64,000 nt of DNA from Spirochaetales bacterium. GTDB lineage: Bacteria; Spirochaetota; Spirochaetia; SZUA-6; RPPD01. Of the stretch, positions 43,458 through 52,190 are shown piece after piece. The stretch's first letter is position 1; each line of letters opens with the position of its first letter. The notes below the pieces were generated by a model. That model saw nothing but the letters and a program-made list of their open reading frames with translations. It did no database searches and was not told the origin of the DNA. The stretch spans positions 45,541-109,540 of the forward strand of contig JAFGGG010000007.1 in assembly GCA_016930675.1 (NCBI GenBank), in the 5' to 3' direction. Both the position numbers and the translations under genes were made by a program.

Positions 43458-44165
43458 ATGAAGAATAAATATCTGATATTAATTATATCATGCATAGTAT
43501 TAATAGTAATCATCCTACTCATTATGCATACCTGTGGATTTTTCTCCCCCCCTACTGCTCCCGCTATACCACAAGAAGAATCAAAGCAAACGCCGGAAAC
43601 AGTTGAACAGGCAGGCACTGAACCGAATAAAGAGATCCTGAAAGCCAGGGATCCTGTAAAAGATGATATTGGGCCAGCAAACACACAAAAAGATGATACA
43701 AAAGCCGTTACTCCTGCCACGCAAGAAAACAAACTTCCGCCGTTTGAAGATGTATTTGAATTCCTTACGGAATATGGCGGACATACCTACTACATATCCA
43801 GGAATGAAATCACTTGGATGGAGGCTGCTTCCATCTGTCCTCAATACGGCGGTCATTTGGTAACCATAACATCTAAAGCAGAAAACAAAGCGCTTATAAC
43901 AGCTATACAATCCAAGATCAACTATAAAAACATATGGATAGGCCTGTCAGACTATAAAAAAGAAGGGAGATGGACGTGGATTACAGGTGAAGAGTTAAGC
44001 TTTACCTTCTGGGATACGAACCAACCGGATAACTGGGCAATGGGTGAGTCGCGCAGAGAAGATTTTGCTCTTATATGGCAAAATCCCGCTCCCAAATTAG
44101 CTTACCACTGGAACGACGCTAGTGATACTACCACCGCCCTTTTTATTTTGGAAATAGAACCATAA
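43458..44165 (+). CDS. Membrane-anchored C-type-lectin domain protein 1
   Basis: 235 residues. A signal-anchor (residues 5-28) is followed by a Pro/Thr/Lys-rich low-complexity stalk (~30-95) and a C-type-lectin-like domain (95-235). CTLD signs: YYISRNEITWMEAASIC, GGHLVTITSKAEN, WIGLSDYKKEGRWTWITGE, FTFWDTNQPDN, and WNDASDT. The typical Ca-binding WND triad is present. It probably binds carbohydrates or another surface ligand. It is paralogous to the gene at 44458. Confidence 0.85.
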   Translation: MKNKYLILIISCIVLIVIILLIMHTCGFFSPPTAPAIPQEESKQTPETVEQAGTEPNKEILKARDPVKDDIGPANTQKDDTKAVTPATQENKLPPFEDVFEFLTEYGGHTYYISRNEITWMEAASICPQYGGHLVTITSKAENKALITAIQSKINYKNIWIGLSDYKKEGRWTWITGEELSFTFWDTNQPDNWAMGESRREDFALIWQNPAPKLAYHWNDASDTTTALFILEIEP

Positions 44166-44296
44166 TCCAAGTCAGAGAAAATATTAGCAAAGAAGCATTA
44201 ACACTCGGTGATAACATTTTTTTGAAAATCGTACTAAAGTATGATAAGCGTTCACATCTCCTTACGTTATATTAAGACAAGAGCAAGGAGGTGGAT

Positions 44297-44404
44297 ATGC
44301 AGAAGCGATATATTCAAATTGTAATCTTACTGATATTATTCTTTCTCCCCATTCTTCTTAGCCTGTATGTTTATCATTTTTTAACTGGAATCAATATCCC
44401 ATAA
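44297..44404 (+). CDS. 35-residue single-span membrane peptide
   Basis: Too short for usual gene calls, but AGGAGGTGG sits six bases before ATG, an excellent ribosome site. It encodes MQKRYIQIVILLILFFLP... through to GINIP, with one hydrophobic span and a short end. It lies between two paralogous lectin genes on the same strand. It could be a small membrane regulator or a remnant of the duplicated anchor. Confidence 0.6.
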   Translation: MQKRYIQIVILLILFFLPILLSLYVYHFLTGINIP

Positions 44405-44457
44405 AATTAAAAAAGCATATATGATGATTATAATGGGATGCAATTAAGGTGGATTCT

Positions 44458-45105
44458 ATGAAGAATAAATATTTGATTTTCATCATAGCATGTATTGCTT
44501 TACTCATCGTGCTTTTAATCATTTTTTATACCTGCGAGTTTTTTCCTTCTGCACCTGCTCCGCGGGAGCAGAAGGTAGCGATGGAGGAGACCCCCCAACA
44601 AAACGCTTTTCAGAAAACTGAGGAAATAAAGCCGGCGAGAACTCCTCAACCTGAGGTCGACGCTCCCGCTCCTTCCCCCAAAAAACAAAAATCGTCGGTA
44701 ATAGAAGACGTATTCGAATATCTTGCGGAATATGACGGTCACACATACTATATATCAAAAAATAAAATCACGTGGCTGGAGGCGGCCGCTGTCTGCGAGC
44801 AAAACGGCGGACATCTGGTGACTATAACTTCAAAAGAGGAAAACCAGGCAATAATTGAAGCCATTAAAGCAAAAAACATCAAACCATCTATTTGGATAGG
44901 ATTGACGGATTACAAGCATGAAGGCATATGGAAATGGATTACCGGTGAAAAACTAAAGTTTAGCTGCTGGCATATTAAACAACCAGACAACCAGTCAGCG
45001 AATAATCGTGCAGAACATTTCGCGCAAATATGGTTTTCTTACTACTGGAACGATGCTTCCGACCTTGCCACCTCCTTTTATATTTTGGAGATTGAACCTA
45101 AATAA
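44458..45105 (+). CDS. Membrane-anchored C-type-lectin domain protein 2
   Basis: 215 residues from ATG 44458 with AAGGTGG; the GTG at 44449 overlaps that site. Anchor, proline-rich stalk and CTLD as in the copy at 43458: YYISKNKITWLEAAAVC, GGHLVTITSKEEN, WIGLTDYKHEGIWKWITGE, WHIKQPDN, WNDASDLAT. It is a tandem duplicate with a diverged stalk. Likely a surface lectin. Confidence 0.85.
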   Translation: MKNKYLIFIIACIALLIVLLIIFYTCEFFPSAPAPREQKVAMEETPQQNAFQKTEEIKPARTPQPEVDAPAPSPKKQKSSVIEDVFEYLAEYDGHTYYISKNKITWLEAAAVCEQNGGHLVTITSKEENQAIIEAIKAKNIKPSIWIGLTDYKHEGIWKWITGEKLKFSCWHIKQPDNQSANNRAEHFAQIWFSYYWNDASDLATSFYILEIEPK

Positions 45106-45220
45106 ATTATAAGGCAAAAAGATCACAATTTATAACAGCAATTTCACATTTTCACCACATCACTGCCCTCCTTACTTCTCTATACTCACAATAACATTAA
45201 TAAATGGAAGGAATGTTGCT

Positions 45221-46201
45221 ATGGCTATATCAAAACAAGAGAAAAAGAAAAATGAAATACTCCAAATAATTAAGACAATCATGATATCTTTAGTTAATAA
45301 AGGTAAATATTTTTTTCAGTGGCTGTGGAAAAAGAAAATACAGATAATTATTATCGCAGGCTGCTTTTTGCTTATTTTGTGGGTAGTAAATATGATACAA
45401 AGCGGTGAGCTGCTTGTTACTGTCATACCAGGCGAACGGGGTGTAGTATTTAATCATTTCGGCGGAGGTATCTCGGACAACATCCTGCGTGAAGGCACGC
45501 ACTTCTGTTTTCCCGGTCTGCAGACCGTATACAGGGCCATCGTGGCGCGTCAATCCGCGAAGATGGAGAAGATCTATGCCGATTCCAAAGAGTTTCAGGA
45601 TGTGACTCTTTGGATTAATGTCGAGTTCCAGCTTGAAGAAAACAGTTTATCTACCCTTTTCAGGGAATACGGTATTATGTCCAGTGCAGAGCTTATTACT
45701 GAAATCATTTGGCCGAATGTAAACGAGGTGACAAAAAACATAGTTGTGGATTATCCGATTAGTACTGTGCTGTTGAAACAGCCTGAGATCAAAGAAAAAA
45801 TTGTCTCCAAACTGGCTGAAACCTTACACAGATATTATATAAAAATAATCGATGTTGATATTGTAAATATCCTTATAAATCAGGCCTACCGGGACGCCAT
45901 CGCTCAAACAGAGCTGGCCGTGTACGAACGCGATCAGGAAAGCATCCGGCTGGAAGCCGCTAAAAAACAGGCCGAGCGCAGACTGTTGGAAGCAGAAACC
46001 CGAAAAAAAGAAAAAATCTTAGAGGCAGAAGGTATTGCTGAATACAACAGACTCACCAGCCGGCAACTGATTAGCGCTTCTATGCTGGAATATAAGCGCC
46101 TGGAAAACCAAAGAGCTGCCATTGAAAAATGGGACGGCAAACTTGTACAAACAGATTCTTTATCACATATTATGCGTTCATTACAGGGTTCGCTTGATTG
46201 A
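45221..46201 (+). CDS. SPFH/prohibitin-like membrane protein
   Basis: 326 residues with a GGAAGGA site. One anchor (IQIIIIAGCFLLILWVVNMIQSG) is followed by the SPFH domain (~60-235; VIPGERGVVFNHFGGG, GTHFCFPGLQTVYRAIVARQSAK). A coiled coil follows (~225-290, AVYERDQESIRLEAAKKQAERRLLEAETRKKEK). This is the prohibitin-type architecture that makes large ring scaffolds on the membrane. The next gene is a two-span membrane protein on the same strand. Confidence 0.9.
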   Translation: MAISKQEKKKNEILQIIKTIMISLVNKGKYFFQWLWKKKIQIIIIAGCFLLILWVVNMIQSGELLVTVIPGERGVVFNHFGGGISDNILREGTHFCFPGLQTVYRAIVARQSAKMEKIYADSKEFQDVTLWINVEFQLEENSLSTLFREYGIMSSAELITEIIWPNVNEVTKNIVVDYPISTVLLKQPEIKEKIVSKLAETLHRYYIKIIDVDIVNILINQAYRDAIAQTELAVYERDQESIRLEAAKKQAERRLLEAETRKKEKILEAEGIAEYNRLTSRQLISASMLEYKRLENQRAAIEKWDGKLVQTDSLSHIMRSLQGSLD

Positions 46202-46251
46202 TATGCAACACCGATAATCGCAAGCATTATCAGGCCGCAGAATTACTTTAG

Positions 46252-46809
46252 ATGAGCGGGAAAAATACAAGAAGCAACAAAGTAATAATTGTTTATTTCA
46301 ATCTGTTGGCGTTTTTTATTTGCGGCCTGATATATACCTTTATTCCGCTCGCCGTCCCTGAAGAAAAGGACGGAGTATTTAATGAGACCAGAATGCTTAT
46401 AACATATACATTTGGCACTCGTCTGTTCAATGAAGTAGCAAAAGGCAATCAAAACATAAAGCATCTGTACACAGAAGCGAATGCTTACATTAAATTGATC
46501 GGGCACACACCGGATAAACTCTTAAGCCTGGAAGCGTGCATGGACAGTGAATTTATTGTCTACGGGCATGTCATCGGTACAACGGCCGCCGGCGAGGATG
46601 CGGCTTACGGGGCAATCCCCGTGTTTTATGTGGAAAAATGGCGGCCCACTCAATACCTGACAAATGTATTCTATAATCATAAGCAAAGCGGTTTTTTTAA
46701 AATGTTTCTGCTCTACGCTCTCTTCTTTGTTTTGGGCAACATGATTTTCGGATTCTTAATCCTGATCCAGGTTATTGCCGATAAAAAACCGCGGGCAACA
46801 TTATATTAA
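46252..46809 (+). CDS. Two-span membrane protein
   Basis: 185 residues. Spans at ~12-33 (IIVYFNLLAFFICGLIYTFIPL) and ~150-172 (MFLLYALFFVLGNMIFGFLILIQVIA) flank a 115-residue outside loop. No family recognised. It starts 50 bases after the SPFH gene without a clear ribosome site and may be cotranscribed. Function unknown. Confidence 0.6.
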   Translation: MSGKNTRSNKVIIVYFNLLAFFICGLIYTFIPLAVPEEKDGVFNETRMLITYTFGTRLFNEVAKGNQNIKHLYTEANAYIKLIGHTPDKLLSLEACMDSEFIVYGHVIGTTAAGEDAAYGAIPVFYVEKWRPTQYLTNVFYNHKQSGFFKMFLLYALFFVLGNMIFGFLILIQVIADKKPRATLY

Positions 46810-46838
46810 CCGCTAAGGGTGGTATAAACAAATTTTAT

Positions 46839-48515
46839 CTACTCCAAAGGCACCGCCCAATCCCGGGCCAAGGTGAACGCGTTTAATGTGCCATCGTGAT
46901 AGAAGATAACTTCATTACCGGCTTTCAATACCAAACCCGCGGATCTTTTCCAATTCCATTTCAAAGTGCATTGCTGTATGTTTTCATTTTCGTACAATGT
47001 TACTTCAGTACCGGCTTGCAATATGAAACCGGCCGGAGTTCTCCAGTCTTGAGCGAGTGTATATTTTTTAAGATCTCCATTTTCATACAACTGTACGATC
47101 GAACCGGCCTTTAAGACCATACCTTCGGGGAATTCCCAATCCTCGGCCAATGTAAATTCTTTGATTCTCCCGGTTTTATATGTCATAAATACGGTACCGG
47201 CTTTGAATATTATTCCAGCTGCATTTTTCCAGTTTTCGGCCAGGGTAAACCGTTCCACCTGCCCGTTCTCATACATCAACACTTCCGTACCCGCTTTTAT
47301 GATCTTTCCGTCGGGTGTTATCCAATTTTCCGCCACTGTAAATTTCTTTAATTGTCCGTTTTCATGCATGGCAACATCGGTACCTGCCTTGATAACTACG
47401 CCATTCGGCATTTTGTGGTTTTGGGCTATTTTAAATTCTTGTAAACTTCCGTCTTTATAAACAACTACCTCACTCCCCGCCTTTACCACTGCTCCCTCAC
47501 CCATTACCCAATTGGTAACAAGAACAAAGCTTTCCACGCTGCTGTCTTCATAAAAAACCACTTCATTCCCGGCTTTATAAACCATACCATCCGAATTTTT
47601 AAAGTTTTCAGCCAGGATGATCCGCTGTACCTGACCGTTTTCATAACTGAAATTGACGGTGCCGCCTTTAACAATCATGCCATTGGGCAGTTTATAGTCG
47701 CCTACGGCGGTGCATCTCTCGACAATTCCATTTTCATAAATCTCTATTTCAGTCCCTGCCTTTAAAAACTTGCCATTGGACACTTCCCAATTCTCAGCCA
47801 AGGTAAACCTGTGCGGATTGCCGTTTTCATAATACGTAACAGTATGTCCTGCCTTCATTATGATGCCTGCGGTATATTCCCAGTCTTCAGCCAGGATAAA
47901 CTGCCGCGGCAGGCTGTTCCTATAAAATAAAAATTCAGTACCTGCTTTTACAGCCAGACCACTGGAATGCTTCCAGTCTTCAGCCAGGATAACCCGTTGC
48001 GGCAGGCCATTCTCATAGAATAGAACCTCAGTACCTGCTTTTACAACCAGGCCACTGGAATGTTTCCAGTTTTCAGCGAGAGTAAATTTTTTAATCTGAG
48101 CGTCAGCATATACGGCGATTTCAGTATTCGCCTTTAACATTACACCTTTATCGTATTCAAAATTTTCCGCCAAAGTAAAATCTTTTACTCTCCCATTCTC
48201 ATAAAAAACAACCTCGGTACCGCCTTTAAAAACTATTCCACCGGGACCTTTCCAGTCTTGGGCAAGCGTTATTCTTCTCCGCGTCCCGTCGGAAAACAAT
48301 TCGACCTCAGTGCCCGCTTTCCACACCCTGCCCTTCTCATCCGTGTAGTCGGCGGCAAGTACAAACTCTTTTACTTTTCCATTCGGATACAAAGCGGCTT
48401 TTGTGCCCGCTTTTGCCGTCAGCACGCTCGTTTCCGCATGCACGGCTGTCAGTAGGGCAAACAAGCACAAGAAAACACCCGCTGTTTTCTGAGTTCTGTC
48501 AGGCAATGCAGTCAT
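46839..48515 (-). CDS. Second exported 31-residue tandem-repeat protein
   Basis: 558 residues, paralogue of the protein at 12789. A signal peptide ends near VHAE. Sixteen full ~31-residue repeats and a partial one follow. The consensus is T-L-A-E-N-W-K-x3-G-x3-K-A-G-T-E-V-x2-Y-E-N-G-x-x-x-x-F. Some repeats are nearly identical to their neighbour (KHSSGLVVKAGTEVLFYENG, twice), a sign of recent local duplication. Unknown function, likely surface or periplasm. Confidence 0.8.
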   Translation of the reverse strand: MTALPDRTQKTAGVFLCLFALLTAVHAETSVLTAKAGTKAALYPNGKVKEFVLAADYTDEKGRVWKAGTEVELFSDGTRRRITLAQDWKGPGGIVFKGGTEVVFYENGRVKDFTLAENFEYDKGVMLKANTEIAVYADAQIKKFTLAENWKHSSGLVVKAGTEVLFYENGLPQRVILAEDWKHSSGLAVKAGTEFLFYRNSLPRQFILAEDWEYTAGIIMKAGHTVTYYENGNPHRFTLAENWEVSNGKFLKAGTEIEIYENGIVERCTAVGDYKLPNGMIVKGGTVNFSYENGQVQRIILAENFKNSDGMVYKAGNEVVFYEDSSVESFVLVTNWVMGEGAVVKAGSEVVVYKDGSLQEFKIAQNHKMPNGVVIKAGTDVAMHENGQLKKFTVAENWITPDGKIIKAGTEVLMYENGQVERFTLAENWKNAAGIIFKAGTVFMTYKTGRIKEFTLAEDWEFPEGMVLKAGSIVQLYENGDLKKYTLAQDWRTPAGFILQAGTEVTLYENENIQQCTLKWNWKRSAGLVLKAGNEVIFYHDGTLNAFTLARDWAVPLE

Positions 48516-48586
48516 TTGTTAGCTCCTTCATTATATAAGATTTATGAATCGGGAGAATGTTGCATGGAAAATATGGATTTATGATT

Positions 48587-49771
48587 TTAATCCTCTTCCT
48601 CTGCCGAAAGCTTCTCCAGTGCCCGCTCATAGAAATTCTCTATTGCCCACATCATGCGGTAGTCGGGGTAGGTAACCATAAGATGCTCGCAGGCCTTCAT
48701 CAGCTTCTGCCATTCTTCAAAATACTGCAAAGCAAACAGTTCCATGTAGAGTATTTCCGGTAAAAAGGGATCGTCCTTGAACTGGGTTCGCGCCTGTTCC
48801 GCAATAAAAAGGATTTCCCGGTGCATCTGCGCCCCGGTTTCGGTATCGTTGAAGTACTCCTCGCTTTTGTCCGCGATTTCCAGCAATGTATGCTCAAGCT
48901 CCCACGTGCATTGAGCGCGCGTATCGCAGGTAAACAGCGTGGGGGTTTTTTCGGCCAGCTCGCGGCACTCCTCGTTGGAAAGTCCCCTGTTGTAACAGTC
49001 GGTTACAAACTCCGCGTAGGTCATCCATTCATCTGATGCCAGACGTGTTTTGATTTCTGCAACACGCTCATAGAGTTGATAGAGCTCTCTTTGATAACGC
49101 ATCCTTCTGAAGTCTTTTAAAAACTGGTAGGCGTCTTCCAGACTCTTCTTCGGTTTAAGGTAATAAGGATCTATTTTCGAAGCCTCTTTGAACTTCTCGG
49201 CTGCTTCCGAAAAAGCTCCATCATCCAGCAGCAGGATCCCGGTATAATAAGCCTCGGCCGCGTCCAGCGAGCTTGTATCCACCTGCATGATCAAGGTCGG
49301 AATCTCCAAACCAAGCGCCTTTAAAAACTCAACCGCAAGCTCCTTTTGCAGGGTAAATAATTTTTCCAATGCACCGGACACATCAACCGTTTTTATGATC
49401 TTCGCTGTTTCAACCTCCACCAGTTTGGCGTCTATGCGAATCTTGCCCTGATGAATAATAAAACTTCCGTAAATAAGCTCATTGGCATTAAGCAGTTTTC
49501 CTATGGCAACAGCACTGTTTTCATCATAAAGATCGTTCAAAGAGCGTTCCTGTTCCTTTAATATTTTTTCGATACTTTCCCTTTCCACTACGGTAACTTC
49601 CGGAACACCCGTAATATCGGTTATAAGCATATCCGCTATGCCTTTGCTAAGCCAATTGAAATCAGTACTGTTTGTGGTATTTTCAAAATAAAGTACAGAG
49701 AGTATTCTTTCGGCCCCTGCGAAACCGGAAACACAGATTACAAATATAAGTAGAAAAATAAGTTTCTTCAC
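48587..49771 (-). CDS. CsgG-like protein with helical repeat tail
   Basis: 394 residues from GTG 49771, chosen because GGGGAG lies six bases before; ATG at 49777 would be only one base after that site. Signal peptide (KKLIFLLIFVICVSGFAGA) then a CsgG-type domain (ILSVLYFENTTNSTDFNWLSKGIADMLITDITG, VVERESIEKILKEQE, YGSFIIHQGKIRIDAKLVE). Past residue ~190 come TPR-like helices and an acidic tail. CsgG-like domains are found in secretion and in periplasmic lipid-sensing proteins. No lipobox is seen. Function unassigned. Confidence 0.75.
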   Translation of the reverse strand: MKKLIFLLIFVICVSGFAGAERILSVLYFENTTNSTDFNWLSKGIADMLITDITGVPEVTVVERESIEKILKEQERSLNDLYDENSAVAIGKLLNANELIYGSFIIHQGKIRIDAKLVEVETAKIIKTVDVSGALEKLFTLQKELAVEFLKALGLEIPTLIMQVDTSSLDAAEAYYTGILLLDDGAFSEAAEKFKEASKIDPYYLKPKKSLEDAYQFLKDFRRMRYQRELYQLYERVAEIKTRLASDEWMTYAEFVTDCYNRGLSNEECRELAEKTPTLFTCDTRAQCTWELEHTLLEIADKSEEYFNDTETGAQMHREILFIAEQARTQFKDDPFLPEILYMELFALQYFEEWQKLMKACEHLMVTYPDYRMMWAIENFYERALEKLSAEEED

Positions 49772-49876
49772 CTTCATCTCCCCCATCAGAATCCAGAAAT
49801 CAGTCAACTGCTTTTATTGTATACCAGCTTCCGGTTAATTTCAATTTAATCTTATCCTACTTAAGTATGAGTCCTG

Positions 49877-50569
49877 CTAACCTCTGCGTCCGCCGAAGAG
49901 GACCAGTGCGAAGTAGAGCAGCTGGGTAATGGAAGCGGCCGCTGCCGCCACGTAGGTCAAGGCGGCGCTGTTCAATACAGCGCTTACTCCGGCAGTTTCC
50001 CCGGGAGTGATGAGATTGTACTTTACCAGCTGCTGTTTGGCTCGTCTGGAAGCATCGAATTCAAGCGGCAGAGTGATAATCTGGAACAGCACTACCCCGA
50101 CAAATATAAAAAATCCCAGCTGAGCTAAAAACAAACTGAAAAAAATCCCGATAAAAATGAGAAAAATGGCGGCATTACTCATAAAGAAGGCGGGAATGGC
50201 CAAAGCCTGCCATAACCGCATGATAAAAATGCCGCGATGGTGTTGAATGGCGTGTCCCACCTCATGAGCAGCCACGCCCAATGCCGCAATAGAAGGCGTG
50301 TTGACCACTCCCCGGGAAAGCGCCAGTTTCCTTTGCACAGGAGAGTAGTGGTCGGAAAGCATGCCCTGGGATGCTTCTATCCGTACGCCGTGGATCCCGT
50401 TTTTTTCCAGAAGTATTTTAGCGGCCGCCGCGCCGGTTAATCCGGACCGGGCTTTATAACGCGCGTATTTTTTAAAGCTTGATTTAACTTTAAACTGCGC
50501 CCATAGAGAAAAGAGAAACACCGGCGCGATCATAATAAAATAAAGCGGGTTTATTCCATAAAAATACAT
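49877..50569 (-). CDS. Membrane zinc metallopeptidase (YugP-like)
   Basis: 230 residues. Zinc motif HEVGHAIQH (AAHEVGHAIQHH) with an N-terminal span and two or more C-terminal spans. The downstream FDASRRAKQQL segment fits the YugP (COG2738) family, whose glutamate/aspartate third ligand follows the second span. Membrane protease of unknown substrate, common as a single-copy gene. Confidence 0.88.
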   Translation of the reverse strand: MYFYGINPLYFIMIAPVFLFSLWAQFKVKSSFKKYARYKARSGLTGAAAAKILLEKNGIHGVRIEASQGMLSDHYSPVQRKLALSRGVVNTPSIAALGVAAHEVGHAIQHHRGIFIMRLWQALAIPAFFMSNAAIFLIFIGIFFSLFLAQLGFFIFVGVVLFQIITLPLEFDASRRAKQQLVKYNLITPGETAGVSAVLNSAALTYVAAAAASITQLLYFALVLFGGRRG

Positions 50570-50712
50570 AGTTTCTCCTTATCAATGAAGTATATAGAAA
50601 ATTTATTATATTTATGATTAAAGTCAAGCTCGAACAGGCTGCCCCGCAATATTCGTACAATACTTTTGAAAAATAAATGATTCACGACTATAATTAATAA
50701 TACCAGCCCTTT

Positions 50713-52149
50713 ATGAGTAACGGCTTTTTCATTTTGGCAGTATGCATTATCATGACCTCAACCTGCATTATGGATGAATATTATCAGGACGGTGAACAAA
50801 TTACCTTTATCCCGGAACCTTATGATCAGCCTTTTCCCCGCAATCCTTTTAAAGGCTGGGTTGCCTGGGGCAGAAGCCCGGAGTACGACGGTTATACCCA
50901 GCCCTACAGCATGCTTTACGCCAGGGTATTCTGGGCTCAGATAGAACCGCAAAAACATCAGTTTAACTGGCTTGATTTTGAACGGGAGTGGCATTTTAAT
51001 GCGGCGACTGAAAATACAAAGATCATCCTGCGCGTTGTTCTGGACAATCCGGGCGAACATCTGCCCGGTATGAATAAAGATATTCCCGATTGGCTCTTTG
51101 AACAGATGGCCGGCGGCGGGACATTCTACACAACAAAAAGCCGGGGAGACACTGATATCGGAAACGGCTTTTCACCGGATTATACCAATTCCGAACTGAT
51201 AAAAGAACATAAGCGGTTCATTAATGCATTGGGAAAGCGCTATAATAACGATCCCCGGATTGCCTTTATTCAAATCGGTTCGCTGGGTCATTGGGGTGAA
51301 TGGCATACCTGGCCCGAGGGTACGGGAGCCTTTCCTCCCTATGAGACAGCGAGTCTCTATGTTGCTCACTACACGGAAGCATTTCCCAACAAGCTGTTGC
51401 TGATTCGCCGTCCGCTGCAATATCATGCCGGGGCGCCATTGGTCGGGGTATATAATGATGTCATCGGTGACAATAATGCCTGGGCCACTCCGCGCTGGCT
51501 CGAGATGATCGCAATGGGTTATACCAGTGAATGGGACGGAGGAACCCATCCTCCGCTTGTTTCAGACTGGTGGCAGCGCGCCCCTTCCGGCGGAGAACTG
51601 GCCAGTCACCCCAATGGAGCAAACCATTGGCTGGAAAGCGGAAATTTAGAAACAACCTTACAGCAGCTTAAAGACTCACATACCTCATGGATAGGACCAA
51701 GTTCTCCGGGCAAGCTGGCCAACTCTGTGGATTACCAGGCTCAGATCGACCGGATGCTTAAAACCATAGGCTACCGCTTTGTGATCCTAAAAGTCGTGTA
51801 TTCGTCTTGGATGAGGGCAGGAGATATTTTCTCTGCTACCCTTAGTATCGAGAATCAAGGTGTGGCCCCCATATACTACAACTGGCCCCTTGAGCTGACA
51901 CTGAGTGAAGGGGAACACACGGTATTTTCGCATCTTGCCCAAAACATCGATATTCGAAATTGGCTTCCCGGAACACATGAGGTAAAGATTGAACTACAGG
52001 TGCCCCCCCAGCTTGACAAGGGTACTTATAATTTTGGCGTTGCCCTGATAGACCCTGATCAAAATCGACCTGCTATCGAGTTTGCCATAGATCAGAGTTT
52101 AAGGCGACAGGACGGGAGATATATTATGGGACGGGTTGAAATAAAATAA
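50713..52149 (+). CDS. Lipoprotein of the DUF4832/DUF4874 glycosidase-like type
   Basis: 478 residues. The lipobox is MTSTC. A TIM-barrel follows (~25-330): NPFKGWVAWGRSPEY, YARVFWAQIEPQKHQFNW, GEHLPGMNKDIPDWLFE, RIAFIQIGSLGHWGEWHT. The Glu in GHWGEW is a possible catalytic acid. The C-terminal ~110 residues are a beta-sandwich (DUF4832-like, SIENQGVAPIYYNWPLELTL). The family resembles GH42/GH14-like barrels. It likely binds or cuts glycans outside the cell, but no substrate is known. Confidence 0.75.
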   Translation: MSNGFFILAVCIIMTSTCIMDEYYQDGEQITFIPEPYDQPFPRNPFKGWVAWGRSPEYDGYTQPYSMLYARVFWAQIEPQKHQFNWLDFEREWHFNAATENTKIILRVVLDNPGEHLPGMNKDIPDWLFEQMAGGGTFYTTKSRGDTDIGNGFSPDYTNSELIKEHKRFINALGKRYNNDPRIAFIQIGSLGHWGEWHTWPEGTGAFPPYETASLYVAHYTEAFPNKLLLIRRPLQYHAGAPLVGVYNDVIGDNNAWATPRWLEMIAMGYTSEWDGGTHPPLVSDWWQRAPSGGELASHPNGANHWLESGNLETTLQQLKDSHTSWIGPSSPGKLANSVDYQAQIDRMLKTIGYRFVILKVVYSSWMRAGDIFSATLSIENQGVAPIYYNWPLELTLSEGEHTVFSHLAQNIDIRNWLPGTHEVKIELQVPPQLDKGTYNFGVALIDPDQNRPAIEFAIDQSLRRQDGRYIMGRVEIK

Positions 52150-52190
52150 CATTACCGGTGTCTCCTCTTCCCGTATAACTTCCGCAAGCT

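Noticed and set aside
43442..43732. 96-codon minus-strand frame opposite the first lectin gene
   Set aside because: Antisense shadow of a gene with clear anchor and lectin motifs; no ribosome site.
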